The notes: generated by a model from the letters alone, not told the origin. Shown: positions 17,009 to 25,722, counted from the first letter of the stretch. The stretch: DNA of 64,000 nt from UBA1724 sp051884615 (GCA_051884615.1 JBJEVT010000001.1:1-64000), one strand, 5' to 3'. Program-made: numbers and translations.

Positions 17009-17761
17009 CTACCTGCCGGACATGGCCCGAAGAAGCCATGCCAGCGCGGGTCGGGGATCCCAGAAGGCCCCGTGTCGGCGGGCGATCCGGTAGGTCTCCC
17101 TGCGGGCAAGGGCGCGGCTGGTGTTGGCCAGCCCCCCCAGCTGCATGTGGATGCCCACGGTCTCCAGGGTGCGCCAGGAAATGCCCGCCCGGCGGCACCG
17201 CCAGATGAAATCGTAGTCGGCGGCAATGCGATACCGCCCGTCGTAGAGCCCCACCGACTCGTAGGTGCTCCGACGGAAGAAGGTCCCCGGATGGGGCACC
17301 GGCATCCTCCAGGGAAGCTGGCCGAAGGAGGCGGGCCGGAAGGTCCATTCCCTCCGGCCGTCGGCGGGATGCATCCGCACCGGGAGGGACAAGGCGCCCA
17401 GGGCGGGATCCTGGCGGAAGGCCTCCGTCACCAGCCGCAGGACGCAGGGGTCGTACCAGTCGTCCGCATTGAGCAGGGCGACCACCTCGCCCCGGACTTG
17501 CCGCAAGCCCTGGTTCCAGGCCCCGGGAATGCCCGCCTCGCCAGGCTGGCGCACCTGCCGTTCCCGCCGGAAATCCACCCCCGCCTCCCGGAAACGGGGC
17601 TCCCACTGCTCCAGGAGCTCCCAGGTGCCGTCCTGGGAGCCGCCGTCCACCAGCAGGTATTCGGCGGGGAGGGTTTCCTGGGCCAGAACGGAGGCCAGGG
17701 TCCTGGGGAGGGTTTCGGCGGCGTTCCAGCAGATGGTGATGAGGGAGAGGCCGCCGTTCAT
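17009..17761 (-). CDS. Family 2 glycosyltransferase
   Basis: A 250-residue GT-A glycosyltransferase. LSLITICWNAAETLPRTLASV begins the fold, DGGSQDGT is the nucleotide-sugar loop, and LNADDWYDP carries the DxD-like metal site. NQGLRQVRGEVVALLNADDW and the later HPGTFFRRS fit GT2 enzymes that use the fixed-donor WcaA type. No membrane helix is present. ATG overlaps the stop of the DUF2304 gene upstream (ATGA, 17758-17761), a pair often found together in polysaccharide or glycolipid loci, which suggests that the enzyme works at the membrane with its partner. Donor and acceptor are not visible. Confidence 0.9.
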   Translation of the reverse strand: MNGGLSLITICWNAAETLPRTLASVLAQETLPAEYLLVDGGSQDGTWELLEQWEPRFREAGVDFRRERQVRQPGEAGIPGAWNQGLRQVRGEVVALLNADDWYDPCVLRLVTEAFRQDPALGALSLPVRMHPADGRREWTFRPASFGQLPWRMPVPHPGTFFRRSTYESVGLYDGRYRIAADYDFIWRCRRAGISWRTLETVGIHMQLGGLANTSRALARRETYRIARRHGAFWDPRPALAWLLRAMSGR

Positions 17762-18120
17762 GGGGTCTGGGAGGGTGGGTCCTGGGGAGGGTCGCCAGGG
17801 GGGAGCTGGCGGGGAGCGCGGAGGGCGACCTGGCGGGTCAGTTCCGTCAGCTGCCGTTCCAGGCGGCGAAAGCGCGCCAGGACGATGAGGAGGGCGCCGT
17901 ATCCCGCCAGGACGGCCAGGTAGAAGAGGAGGTCGGTGCCCCGCCCCACCCCCACCTTGGCCGCCAGCCAGTTGGTGGTCTCGGGAAAGAGGACCAGGAA
18001 GACGCCCAGGCAGAACTGGCCCGCCAGGAAGAGGCGGGCGCCCAGGCGGCTCTTCAGGGAGGCGAGGGCCACCAGGGTCAGCAGGAGCAGTCCGGCGATG
18101 AGGATGATGCGTATGGGCAT
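17758..18120 (-). CDS. DUF2304-type small membrane protein
   Basis: A 120-residue protein with three hydrophobic segments (about 4-22, 29-47 and 62-83), then RFRRLERQLTELTRQVAL, a short amphipathic coil, and a Pro-rich tail. This layout is that of DUF2304 proteins, small inner-membrane partners commonly encoded next to GT2 glycosyltransferases. It may anchor or regulate the GT2 encoded by the overlapping next gene. The upstream fused acyltransferase gene is 10 bases away. The family has no proven biochemical function. Confidence 0.75.
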   Translation of the reverse strand: MPIRIILIAGLLLLTLVALASLKSRLGARLFLAGQFCLGVFLVLFPETTNWLAAKVGVGRGTDLLFYLAVLAGYGALLIVLARFRRLERQLTELTRQVALRAPRQLPPGDPPQDPPSQTP

Positions 18121-18130
18121 GGCGCGGGAC

Positions 18131-20779
18131 CTAGTTGGGGGAGGCGGGTTCGGTCTCCAGCCGGCTGCGGATGGTGCGGTAGTCGGTCTTTCCGGTGCCC
18201 AGCATGGGGATTTCCGGCCAGACCCGGATTTCCCGGACGAAGCAGATGGAGGAGAATCCTTCCTCCCGCAGGGCGTTGTTCACCTCCTCCCGGGTCAGGG
18301 GGGCGGTGGCGACCAGGGTGACCACGGGAGAGGCGTCGGGCCCGTAGGCCTCCACGGCCAGGGCCGGTCCCTTGGCATCGGGATTGGGGAAGCGGTTCAG
18401 GAGCGACGCCTCCAGGGCGGGCAGGGAGACCATCTCGCCGCCGATCTTCACAAAGCGCTTCAGGCGGCCCTTGAAGGTGATGTATCCCTCGTCGTCCATC
18501 TGGACCAGGTCTCCGGTGCGATACCAGTTGCGGCCGTTGCGGACCAGGAAAGGGTTGGTCCCCTTGTAGCCCAGATAGCCGCCGAAGATGGTGTCGCCGC
18601 AGACCACCAGCATGCCCGTCTCCCCGGCGGGGAGCACCCGGCGGCAATCCTCGTCCATCACCACGCCCTGGGTGCAGGGCAGGAGCTTGCCGATGGTGCC
18701 CATCCGGCAGCGCCCGGGCTTGTTCAGGGAGACCACGGGACCGCACTCGGTGATGCCATAGCCCTCGTACAACTCGGCGAGAGGCGCCTTTTCGTGGAGG
18801 AGGCGGAAGGTGGCGTCGGGGCATTTCTCCGCGCCGCAGACCACCAGACGGAGGGCCTCCAGCTGCTGGCTGGTGCCATTCCGCAGGATGTTGGCCACGA
18901 AGGTGGGGGTGCCGCAGAAGAAATTGACCTTGTAGGCGGCGGTGATGCGGGCCAGCATGGCGCCCTCGGTGGGATTGGGGTGATAGACCACCCGGATGTT
19001 GGAGGCGCAGGGGAAGACAATGCTGAGGAGGGTGCCGAAGGAATGGAAGGGAGGCAGCATGCCCAGGAGGCAGTAGTCCTTCTGGATGCCCATGTCGGCG
19101 GCGGCGTGGGTCACGTCGGTCAGCAGGTTTTCATGGGTCAGAGGCACTGCCTTGGGGAGGGTCTCCGAGCCGGAGGTGAAGAGGATCACCGCCGTCTTGG
19201 GGATGGGGGCCTTCCAGAGCTTTCGCCACCAGAAGCGGCTGCGGAACAGGGCCAGCAGCTTGGCGCCCAGGCCGATGGACTCCCGGATGTCCTCCACCAT
19301 CACGAAGCGGTCCTCCAGGCCGGTGAAATCCACTCCGGTCCCCTTGAGACGCTCCACCAGCACCCGCGCCGTGAGAATCTTCTCCAGGCCGGAGGCTTCC
19401 ACGCAGTGGCGAAGATTCCGGTTGCCCACGGTCCAGTTCAGCATCACGGGCACCTTTCCGGCGAACTGCGCCGCCAGATACATCAGGGTGGCCGCCACGG
19501 TGCCCGGCATCAGGATGCCCAGACGATCCCCGGGCAGCTTCTGCAGCCGGGGAGTCAGCGCCATCACCGCCAGGACCATCTTCTGGTTGGTGAAGACCCC
19601 GCTGGTCTGGTCCGCCCACACGGGGCGCCCCGGCGCCTTCCGGGCATTCTTCAGGAAAGCCAGGGGGATGCTGTCCGCCGGAGTGATCGTCAGGGGGCGG
19701 GGATCATCGTAGAACCACTGGGCGGGCACGGGCAGGAGGGGTTCCATGCCGGCGCTCTCCCCCATGGCGGCGATGAGAAGGCTGGCCACGGTGCGGAGCT
19801 TCTCCGGGCTGGGCACCTCCTTGCCGAATTCCTGGGAGATCCACTGCTGCAGCTCCACCACCACCAGGGAGTCCAGGCCCAGGTCCGTGCCCAGGGTGTC
19901 GGTGTCCCGGATCATGCGCTTGCCGGTCATCTCCCGGAGCTTGTCCTTGACCTTCACCCGGATTTCGTCGGGCACCCGGCTGGTGTCCTCGGAGGAATTG
20001 CAGGCGTCCGGCTCCGGCAGGGTGCAGATGCGCCCCCCCTCGAACCAGGTATAGGGCACATAGGTGTTGGGGCGCATGGCGCGGTTGTAGAAGTTCTCCA
20101 GATAGCGGTTCAGGAGCTCCTTTTCGGAGCCGTCGGGCAAATCGTCGGGCCGGGTCACGAACTCGATGGTCACCGGGCGGCGGGGCATGAAGAAGACACC
20201 CCCCAGAATCACATGCCAGAAATGACGCTTCAGGCAGACGCCGAAGGGGAGCTGATATCCCTTCGCCCGTCCGAAGTCGCTTCCCCACAAGCCCGTGGTA
20301 CGCACCAAAACCACCTTGCAGGAGGGATATTCCTGGAGAATCCGGGAGACCCCGCCATTGCCCCGGAGCTTCTCCTGGCGGGAACGGTAGATTCGTCCCG
20401 CGGGATAGAAAAGGAGATTGTCCCCGGCCTTCAGAGCCTCCACGCAACGCTCGATCTGCGCCAGCACCGCGTCATGGCCCGCCATGCCCGCCACCCCCAG
20501 ATCCGGCAGGGGCAGCACCCGGATGCGCCAGCCAATGCGCCGCAGGATGGTGGCGCGCACCTGCTTCTCCGTCACCAGGGCGCGGGGATGGAAGCGACGC
20601 CACAGGACGGTGGAGAGAATCACCGGGTCGATGAGGGCGGGATGGTTGGGCAGGAAGAGGATGCCGGAACGGCCATAGCGCTTCACCACCTCATCCAGTC
20701 CCTTGACCCGGATCCGGTAGCGCAGACGCACGGCGATGAAAACCACCACCCAGAGAAAGAAGACGATCAGGCAGTTCAT
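18131..20779 (-). CDS. Acyltransferase-ACP-acyl-activating fusion protein (Aas-like)
   Basis: An 882-residue three-part fusion. Residues 1-20 form a membrane segment. A PlsC-type acyltransferase domain follows, with H46-PALI-D51 (the H-x4-D catalytic motif in NHPALIDP). An acyl-carrier-protein-like domain around 285-340 has the phosphopantetheine attachment Ser304 in GLDSLVVVELQ. An AMP-forming acyl-activating domain then carries ILFTSGSETLPKAVPLTHEN, YEGYGITECGP and YRTGDLVQMD. The parts could activate a fatty acid, load it on the ACP domain and transfer it to a lysophospholipid or another acceptor. The Aas family of E. coli has acyltransferase and ligase but not this internal carrier domain. 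It overlaps TrmH upstream by four bases. Confidence 0.87.
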   Translation of the reverse strand: MNCLIVFFLWVVVFIAVRLRYRIRVKGLDEVVKRYGRSGILFLPNHPALIDPVILSTVLWRRFHPRALVTEKQVRATILRRIGWRIRVLPLPDLGVAGMAGHDAVLAQIERCVEALKAGDNLLFYPAGRIYRSRQEKLRGNGGVSRILQEYPSCKVVLVRTTGLWGSDFGRAKGYQLPFGVCLKRHFWHVILGGVFFMPRRPVTIEFVTRPDDLPDGSEKELLNRYLENFYNRAMRPNTYVPYTWFEGGRICTLPEPDACNSSEDTSRVPDEIRVKVKDKLREMTGKRMIRDTDTLGTDLGLDSLVVVELQQWISQEFGKEVPSPEKLRTVASLLIAAMGESAGMEPLLPVPAQWFYDDPRPLTITPADSIPLAFLKNARKAPGRPVWADQTSGVFTNQKMVLAVMALTPRLQKLPGDRLGILMPGTVAATLMYLAAQFAGKVPVMLNWTVGNRNLRHCVEASGLEKILTARVLVERLKGTGVDFTGLEDRFVMVEDIRESIGLGAKLLALFRSRFWWRKLWKAPIPKTAVILFTSGSETLPKAVPLTHENLLTDVTHAAADMGIQKDYCLLGMLPPFHSFGTLLSIVFPCASNIRVVYHPNPTEGAMLARITAAYKVNFFCGTPTFVANILRNGTSQQLEALRLVVCGAEKCPDATFRLLHEKAPLAELYEGYGITECGPVVSLNKPGRCRMGTIGKLLPCTQGVVMDEDCRRVLPAGETGMLVVCGDTIFGGYLGYKGTNPFLVRNGRNWYRTGDLVQMDDEGYITFKGRLKRFVKIGGEMVSLPALEASLLNRFPNPDAKGPALAVEAYGPDASPVVTLVATAPLTREEVNNALREEGFSSICFVREIRVWPEIPMLGTGKTDYRTIRSRLETEPASPN

Positions 20780-21327
20780 ACCAGGTTCTCCTGTGTTCCG
20801 GCGGAAGGGGATTGCCGCCGATACTGTCGCAAGGCGTCAAAGAGTACCACGCCGGCGCAATTCCCCACGTTGATGGAGTTTTTGCGTCCGCAGGCGGGCA
20901 GCTGAAGGAAGGCGTCGCAGAGGGCCAGAGCCCCGGGGGAGATGCCCAGGGCCTCGTTGCCCAGCACGAACGCCGCAGGGAAGCGGAGGGTGGCATCCCA
21001 ATAGCATTGGGCGCCCACCACCGTGTCCACCCCGTAAATGGCGTATCCCTGCGCCTTCAACTCCCGCAGGGCCTCCTCCGCATGGGCGAAATGCCGGCAG
21101 GGCACCGTCTCGTCGCATCCCCGGGCGGTCTTTGCCAGCTTTTCATGGGGAGGACAAGGGGTGTAGCCGCAGGCGTAGATGGCCCGGGCATTGACGGCAT
21201 CCGCCAGGCGAAAGATGTTCCCCGTGTTGTAGGCGCTGCGCAAGGTGTCCAGCACCACCACCACGGGAAGACTCTCTCCCCGGGGACTCTCCCGGTCCCC
21301 CACTCGCATCTGCGGCGCGACATCCAT
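20776..21327 (-). CDS. SpoU/TrmH-family RNA 2'-O-methyltransferase
   Basis: A 183-residue SPOUT methyltransferase domain. LDTLRSAYNTGNIFRLADA is the N-terminal signature (the Asn and Arg bind RNA). FVLGNEALGISP is motif 2 and LPACGRKNSINVGNCAGVVLFD is motif 3 of the knotted SAM-binding site. It would methylate a ribose 2'-O in tRNA or rRNA; the exact target cannot be told. No extra N-terminal RNA-binding domain is present, so it is a minimal form like TrmL/TrmH. ATG 21327 leads the frame; the stop overlaps the start of the fused acyltransferase gene. Confidence 0.9.
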   Translation of the reverse strand: MDVAPQMRVGDRESPRGESLPVVVVLDTLRSAYNTGNIFRLADAVNARAIYACGYTPCPPHEKLAKTARGCDETVPCRHFAHAEEALRELKAQGYAIYGVDTVVGAQCYWDATLRFPAAFVLGNEALGISPGALALCDAFLQLPACGRKNSINVGNCAGVVLFDALRQYRRQSPSAGTQENLV

Positions 21328-21400
21328 AGTTCTCTACAAGAGATTCCGGAAAGGAAAGGGAGCAGAATGAGGAGGGGAAAGGGGGAGGAGACGGGGGAAG

Positions 21401-23149
21401 CTAGCGGCTTCCCGCCGGACGACGGAAGGAAGGACGGCCCCCGCGGCCACCAGACGAAGCGGAGGAGGAACGGCCAAAGCCCCCGCGGCCCGACCGGCTA
21501 TGTGACGACCCGGAGGAAGAGGAATGTCTCTCCTCCCGGCTCGGAAGCTTCACCCCGGAGGCCGGGGGAGGCATCACCAGCATCTCCTCCGGCGGCTGCA
21601 CGGAGGGAAGGGGACGCCCGATGTACTGCTCGATCTCCGGCATGACGAAGGCGCAGTCCTCGTCGGCGAAGGAAATGGCGCGCCCCTGATGGCCGGCACG
21701 GGCAGTGCGCCCCACGCGGTGGACATAGTCCTCCGCCTCGTAGGGCAGATCATAGTTGAAGACGTGGGTGATGTCGTCCACCTGGATGCCCCGTCCCGCC
21801 ACATCGGTGGCCACCACCACTTTCACGGTGCCGTTGCGGAACGCCTCCAGGATGTTGAGGCGGCGGTTCTGGTTCACGTCGCCGGAGAGCATTTCGCAGG
21901 GGATTCCGTATTTCATCAGCTGGTAGCGGAGGTCCTCCACATCCCGGCGGCGGTTGCGGAAGATCAGGGCGCGGTGGACATCCTCGTGCTGGAGGACCCA
22001 CAGGATGATGGCGAGCTTCTCCCGGGTGGTGCAGGCGTAGACGGTCTCGTTCACGCCCTCGGCCACCACCCGCTCCGGCTCCACCTCCACCACGGCGGGG
22101 TCGGGACGCATCCACTGGCTGGCCAACGCCATGATGTCCTTGGAGAGGGTTGCGCTGAAGAGCATGGTCTGACGCTGGTCCTTGGGGGGCAGATAGTGGA
22201 TGATGCGCTTCACGTCGGGAATGAAGCCCATGTCCAGCATCCGGTCCGCCTCGTCCAGAATGAGGATCTTCAGCATGGAGGTGTCGATCACCCGCTTCTG
22301 GAGGAAATCAATGAGCCGTCCCGGCGTGGCCACGATCAGGTCGCATCCGGCCTGGAGGAGCCGGCGCTGCCGTTCGTAGTCCATGCCTCCGAAGACCGCC
22401 ACGGTGCGCAGGGAGGTGTAGACGCTCAGGTTGTCGGCGTCCTTGGCGATCTGGATGGCCAGTTCCCGGGTGGGGGCAAGCACCAGGGCGAAGGGCTGGT
22501 TCAGCTTGCGCCCGCCCCCGTTTCGCACGAACTGATCCAGCATGGACATGAGAAAGACCGCCGTCTTCCCCGTGCCCGTCTGGGCCTTGCCCGCCAAATC
22601 CGCTCCGGTGACCGCCACCGGCAGCGCCAGCCCCTGGATGGGGGTGCATTTCTGGAAGCCCATGTCTTCCAGGGCGGCACGCAAAATCTCCCGGGCCAGG
22701 GGGAAGTCCTGAAAATACTTCACCCCCTCCTCCCGGTTCTCCACGGCGGGAACCTGCCAGTCCCCCACCTTCTTCTTGTCCAAAATCCGATGGGCACGCT
22801 CCTCGCCAAGGCGGGACTCCTCGCCGGATTCCGCACTGACCGCCATCGCCGGCGCCGGCGCCGCAGAAGACGGCCCGCGACCGGCCTTCCCCGCTCCACG
22901 GCCCCCACGAACGCCTTGACGACCCGCCGCCGACTCCCCGCGATTCTCCTGCTTCTTCTCCCCCATGCCACGACGACGGGAGGATTTGCGACTTGCCTCG
23001 CCAGAGGCAGGGGCAGGGGCAGAGGAGGAACGGGACGGAGAGGCGGAAGACCGGGTGGATGTAGTGGCGGCGCCTTCACCAGACGCGGAACCGCCCCGGA
23101 AAAGGGAGCAAAGCCCCTTCCAGGCACGACTGAATAGACTGGAACTCAA
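21401..23149 (-). CDS. DEAD-box RNA helicase (RhlE-type) with charged tails
   Basis: A 582-residue cytoplasmic ATP-dependent RNA helicase. An N-terminal extension of about 130 residues is rich in Ser, Arg, Gly and Ala. The core follows: Q motif FQKCTPIQGLALP, motif I AQTGTGKT, motif Ia PTRELAIQ, motif II DEADRMLD, SAT, and motif VI HRVGRTARAG. The last about 75 residues are Ser/Gly/Arg-rich (GRGGFGRSSSASSGGRGGR), an RNA-annealing tail. It would act in RNA decay, ribosome assembly or cold adaptation. The start is TTG at 23147-23149, with AGGAG six bases before it; ATT one codon upstream is possible. No in-frame ATG suits. It opens the long minus-strand gene run. Confidence 0.9.
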   Translation of the reverse strand: MSSSLFSRAWKGLCSLFRGGSASGEGAATTSTRSSASPSRSSSAPAPASGEASRKSSRRRGMGEKKQENRGESAAGRQGVRGGRGAGKAGRGPSSAAPAPAMAVSAESGEESRLGEERAHRILDKKKVGDWQVPAVENREEGVKYFQDFPLAREILRAALEDMGFQKCTPIQGLALPVAVTGADLAGKAQTGTGKTAVFLMSMLDQFVRNGGGRKLNQPFALVLAPTRELAIQIAKDADNLSVYTSLRTVAVFGGMDYERQRRLLQAGCDLIVATPGRLIDFLQKRVIDTSMLKILILDEADRMLDMGFIPDVKRIIHYLPPKDQRQTMLFSATLSKDIMALASQWMRPDPAVVEVEPERVVAEGVNETVYACTTREKLAIILWVLQHEDVHRALIFRNRRRDVEDLRYQLMKYGIPCEMLSGDVNQNRRLNILEAFRNGTVKVVVATDVAGRGIQVDDITHVFNYDLPYEAEDYVHRVGRTARAGHQGRAISFADEDCAFVMPEIEQYIGRPLPSVQPPEEMLVMPPPASGVKLPSREERHSSSSGSSHSRSGRGGFGRSSSASSGGRGGRPSFRRPAGSR

Positions 23150-23342
23150 AATGGACTCCTAATTCTTGAAGACAGGGAAACAGGGAAATAGAAACACCAC
23201 GCCAGGGCCGGACGGGAAAAAGGCACACAACACCCTCTCCCCTCGCACCGGCGCATCTTTCTTCGGGATAAGAAGCTTAATATAACCCCCGCACACGCCA
23301 CCCTCCCCCCAAGGGAAAATCACCCCACACACGCCAAAGGCA
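23150..23342. other. Leader of the helicase run
   Basis: AT-rich for this genome at 23260-23285. TATATT on the minus strand (near 23278-23283) is a plausible -10 element for the helicase, but no good -35 was found. No gene is supported. Confidence 0.3.
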
Positions 23343-23425
23343 GAGGGCGCTGCCGCTTCAACACAGAGAACACAGAGGGCGCTGCCGCTTCAACACAGAG
23401 CACACGGAGGGCGCTGCCGCTTCGA
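23343..23425 (-). repeat. Tandem 32-bp repeat, copy of a dispersed intergenic repeat family
   Basis: Units start at 23343, 23375 and 23407 with exact 32-base spacing; the third is truncated. Core on the + strand: GAGGGCGCTGCCGCTTCAAC. The same core occurs at 30040-30070 (opposite orientation), 54361-54380, and as a 31-bp tandem at about 54787-54860. No gene is supported inside. Confidence 0.85.
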
Positions 23426-23540
23426 GGGGAGACGCCCCCCGGAAACCTCCCCTGCGGACGCGGACAAAAAACGACCCCTTCGCCTGGGGGGCGAGGGGGC
23501 CTGTTTTCGTGGGAAATGTCGGATGGAGGGGCGGCGCGTC

Positions 23541-24029
23541 CTACCGGCGGCGCATATTCACAGAGCGCGCCTCGTTCTGCGCCATCTGGAGGAAGGGGCA
23601 CTTGGTGGGGATGTCGCAGCAGCAGCGGTAAGCCATGTTCAGGTCCACATACTTGTAGGGCATGGTGCGGCCATGGCGCTGCGCCACCTTCAGACCATAG
23701 GACTTCACGGCGCCGCAGTCCCCGGCGATGCCATCATACTCGGGGATCAGGTTGCCGTCGGGGCCGGTCTTGGCGGTCATGATTTTCTTCCAACCGAAGT
23801 TGGGGGCGTAGTGGCACTTCACATGTTCCCGCAGCTGAGCCGTCAGCTCCGTGTTGTTCAGCCCCTGGGCCCACTCCGGAACCTCCACCTTGAAGGCTTC
23901 GTCGTAGACGTTCTTGTTGGGCTTGGGGTCCGGAGCGGGAGGCGCATTGCGGTCAGGGGTGGCCGCCCCGCGGACCTCAGGCTGCTGGGGCTTGTGAAGG
24001 AAGGAAAAAAGACGATCGAAGAAAGACAT
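23541..24029 (-). CDS. Unknown 162-residue cysteine-containing protein
   Basis: No family is recognised. The N-terminus (MSFFDRLFSFLHK) is an amphipathic helix, followed by a Pro/Ala-rich linker to about residue 35, then a compact domain with aromatic residues (EVPEWAQGL, NFGWKKIM). Cysteines lie in VKCHY, GDCGAVK and YRCCCDIPTKCPF. The last cluster of five Cys could bind a metal. No signal peptide is evident; the protein may be cytoplasmic or peripheral. A weak AAGG precedes the ATG at 24029. It stands alone, divergent from the DUF4159 gene, so context gives no hint. Codon use matches its neighbours and I consider it a real gene. Confidence 0.65.
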   Translation of the reverse strand: MSFFDRLFSFLHKPQQPEVRGAATPDRNAPPAPDPKPNKNVYDEAFKVEVPEWAQGLNNTELTAQLREHVKCHYAPNFGWKKIMTAKTGPDGNLIPEYDGIAGDCGAVKSYGLKVAQRHGRTMPYKYVDLNMAYRCCCDIPTKCPFLQMAQNEARSVNMRRR

Positions 24030-24230
24030 GCTACCTTGAAAGATGGTTGCGGCGAATTATGGTTGCCCCCTAGGCCAGAGACCTCCGCAAACGCCCCCAC
24101 GCCCAGGTCGCCTTGGGCGAAAGGAGCCAGGGGTGCGGATTCTGGCGCGGCGCCGGACACACCTCCCTCCAGGGAATGAGAACCAGGCACGAGGCGTCAA
24201 ATATAACTCGAAACATTTTTTTTGCCATTC

Positions 24231-25187
24231 ATGAAGGCATTCCTCACAATTCTCTGCCTCCTTCCCCTCTGGCTGAACGCCGGCCCCCTTCGCATCGCAC
24301 AGATGGTGGCGCCGGGACGGGCGACGGAGCGGGGATACCCCAACGCCCTGTCCAGCCTCCTGGAAACCGTGGCCACCACCACGGGACTGGATCTGGAGAC
24401 CACGCCCATGCTGGTGGATTCCTTCCGGGACCCCCGGCTGCGCCAGTGCCCCTTCCTCTATGTGAACTGGATGGACCGGGAGGACTGGGAAGCCCTGCCC
24501 CAGGAGGAGGCGGAGGCCCTGGGGCAATTCCTGACCAGCGGTGGATTTCTCTGGTTGGACGCGGGAATCGCCGCCGAGTTCCTTCGCCAGGCGGGGACGC
24601 AGGCCGCCCAGCACCACAGCTACGGAGAATGGCAGGTGGCGCCGGATGTCCAGCACCTCCTCCAACGGGCTCTGCCCGGACACCCCTTCCTTCCCCTCTC
24701 CCGGAAAGATCCCCTCTTCCGGTGCTTCTTCCAGGGCCTCCCCGACGTCTCCCTCCTCCCCCAGGAAGTCCAAAAGTATGTCACCGAGGAGAAATGGCCC
24801 GGGGGCACCTACTCCGTCATGGGCATACGCCTGGAGGGGCGCATGGCTGTCATGGCCACCCCCATCCTGGCCATGGGCTGGGGCAAGTCCGCCCTGGGAG
24901 GCTGGACCAATGAAATCCGCATGAAAACCCTGGAGCAGGGGGAAACCCTGGAGGTCCTCCTCCCCCAGGCCGCCGTCCTGGGACCTGCCTTCCCCGCACG
25001 ACGGGAGGACGGCTCCTTCGACAAGGTCTTCTGCCAGCAGAACGCCATCCCCGCCTGGCTCCAGGAACCCACGGGGCAGTGGAGACTCTTCCGATACCAC
25101 GACTCCCAGCAAATCAACGACTTCATCCATCTCTTCTATTCCCGGCTGGGCGCAAATTTCCTCCTCGCCGCCCTCATGGGTGAATGA
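24231..25187 (+). CDS. DUF4159-family exported protein
   Basis: A 318-residue protein with a signal peptide (MKAFLTILCLLPLWLNA). The mature part begins GPLRIAQMVAPG and contains the DUF4159 features: CPFLYVNW, then FLTSGGFLWLDAG, and WPGGTYSVMGIRLEGRMAVM near the C-terminus, in a fold that resembles the type 1 glutamine-amidotransferase-like domain of that family. DUF4159 genes are often close to MoxR/VWA genes of PVC bacteria, but none is present here. ATG 24231 is taken over an in-frame TTG at 24222. No Shine-Dalgarno is apparent; the upstream T8 tract is notable. Biochemical role unknown; probably periplasmic. Confidence 0.72.
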   Translation: MKAFLTILCLLPLWLNAGPLRIAQMVAPGRATERGYPNALSSLLETVATTTGLDLETTPMLVDSFRDPRLRQCPFLYVNWMDREDWEALPQEEAEALGQFLTSGGFLWLDAGIAAEFLRQAGTQAAQHHSYGEWQVAPDVQHLLQRALPGHPFLPLSRKDPLFRCFFQGLPDVSLLPQEVQKYVTEEKWPGGTYSVMGIRLEGRMAVMATPILAMGWGKSALGGWTNEIRMKTLEQGETLEVLLPQAAVLGPAFPARREDGSFDKVFCQQNAIPAWLQEPTGQWRLFRYHDSQQINDFIHLFYSRLGANFLLAALMGE

Positions 25188-25293
25188 AAAACGGCGACAG
25201 CGCCCCTCCCGCCGCCACGGACGACACGCTCCGCAAGTCCCTCCCGCAAGCGGGGGGGAAAGGGGGACGGAGAGGGGGGACGGGGGCGCATGA

Positions 25294-25332
25294 ATATTTA
25301 CAACTACTTTATATTCAAGTAGTTATAAATAT
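25294..25332. terminator. Long AT-rich hairpin after the DUF4159 gene
   Basis: 16-base arms (25294-25309 and 25317-25332) pair with one mismatch (a G-U pair if read on the minus strand) around a 7-base loop. It lies about 105 bases past the DUF4159 stop codon. Low GC and no T tail make a terminator role uncertain; it may be a binding site. Confidence 0.4.
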
Positions 25333-25398
25333 CCAGAATCGTTAATATGAAGCTCTATGACATTCTACCCTACGGCGAAAAATTTCCCCAACGGATAC

Positions 25399-25428
25399 TT
25401 GACTTTTCTGCCAATTTACCAATAATAT
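25399..25428 (+). promoter_or_regulatory. Near-consensus promoter in the AT-rich island
   Basis: TTGACT (25399-25404) and TAATAT (25423-25428) are separated by 18 bases. Transcription would start near 25435, giving a leader of about 320 bases before the lipoprotein gene at 25755. Confidence 0.65.
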
Positions 25429-25628
25429 TAGCAGTGCCCACTCTCTGATAGAGAGGAGGTTACCATTGAACAGCTAATCAAGCCCAAAACCGCCACGGAG
25501 GTATCTGCCACACCTGATTTTCTCTTCCATCCCAATAGGAAGACAATGTTCTCATTCGATTTTTTCCTTTCGCAATGGTCCACGCTTCTTAAAAGAAGCT
25601 AACATCTTGAAATTTAAGGAGAGTCAAC

Positions 25629-25661
25629 ATGGGAAAGATGACGAGTGAATTTCATCTCTAA
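25629..25661 (+). CDS. Putative 10-residue leader peptide MGKMTSEFHL
   Basis: ATG 25629 follows AAGGAG (25616-25621) by seven bases, a stronger ribosome-binding site than most genes here show. The ORF ends at TAA 25659-25661. A hairpin with 10-bp arms (25682-25691 and 25713-25722) begins 20 bases later. The arrangement resembles a leader peptide controlling a downstream operon, but no run of a regulatory amino acid is present. Confidence 0.35.
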   Translation: MGKMTSEFHL

Positions 25662-25681
25662 CGACGTGTAAGGATAAGAAG

Positions 25682-25722
25682 ACACAGGCTGAGGATTAGT
25701 AGCGCAAGAACGCAGCCTGTGT
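25682..25722 (+). promoter_or_regulatory. 10-bp stem hairpin between leader ORF and lipoprotein gene
   Basis: ACACAGGCTG (25682-25691) pairs perfectly with CAGCCTGTGT (25713-25722) around a 21-base loop and is followed by a short TTT. It could be a weak intrinsic terminator or the 3' end of a small RNA. Confidence 0.45.

Noticed and set aside
23343..23425. CRISPR-like periodic repeats (32 bp)
   Set aside because: The units are directly tandem with no unique spacers, and no cas gene is in the window.
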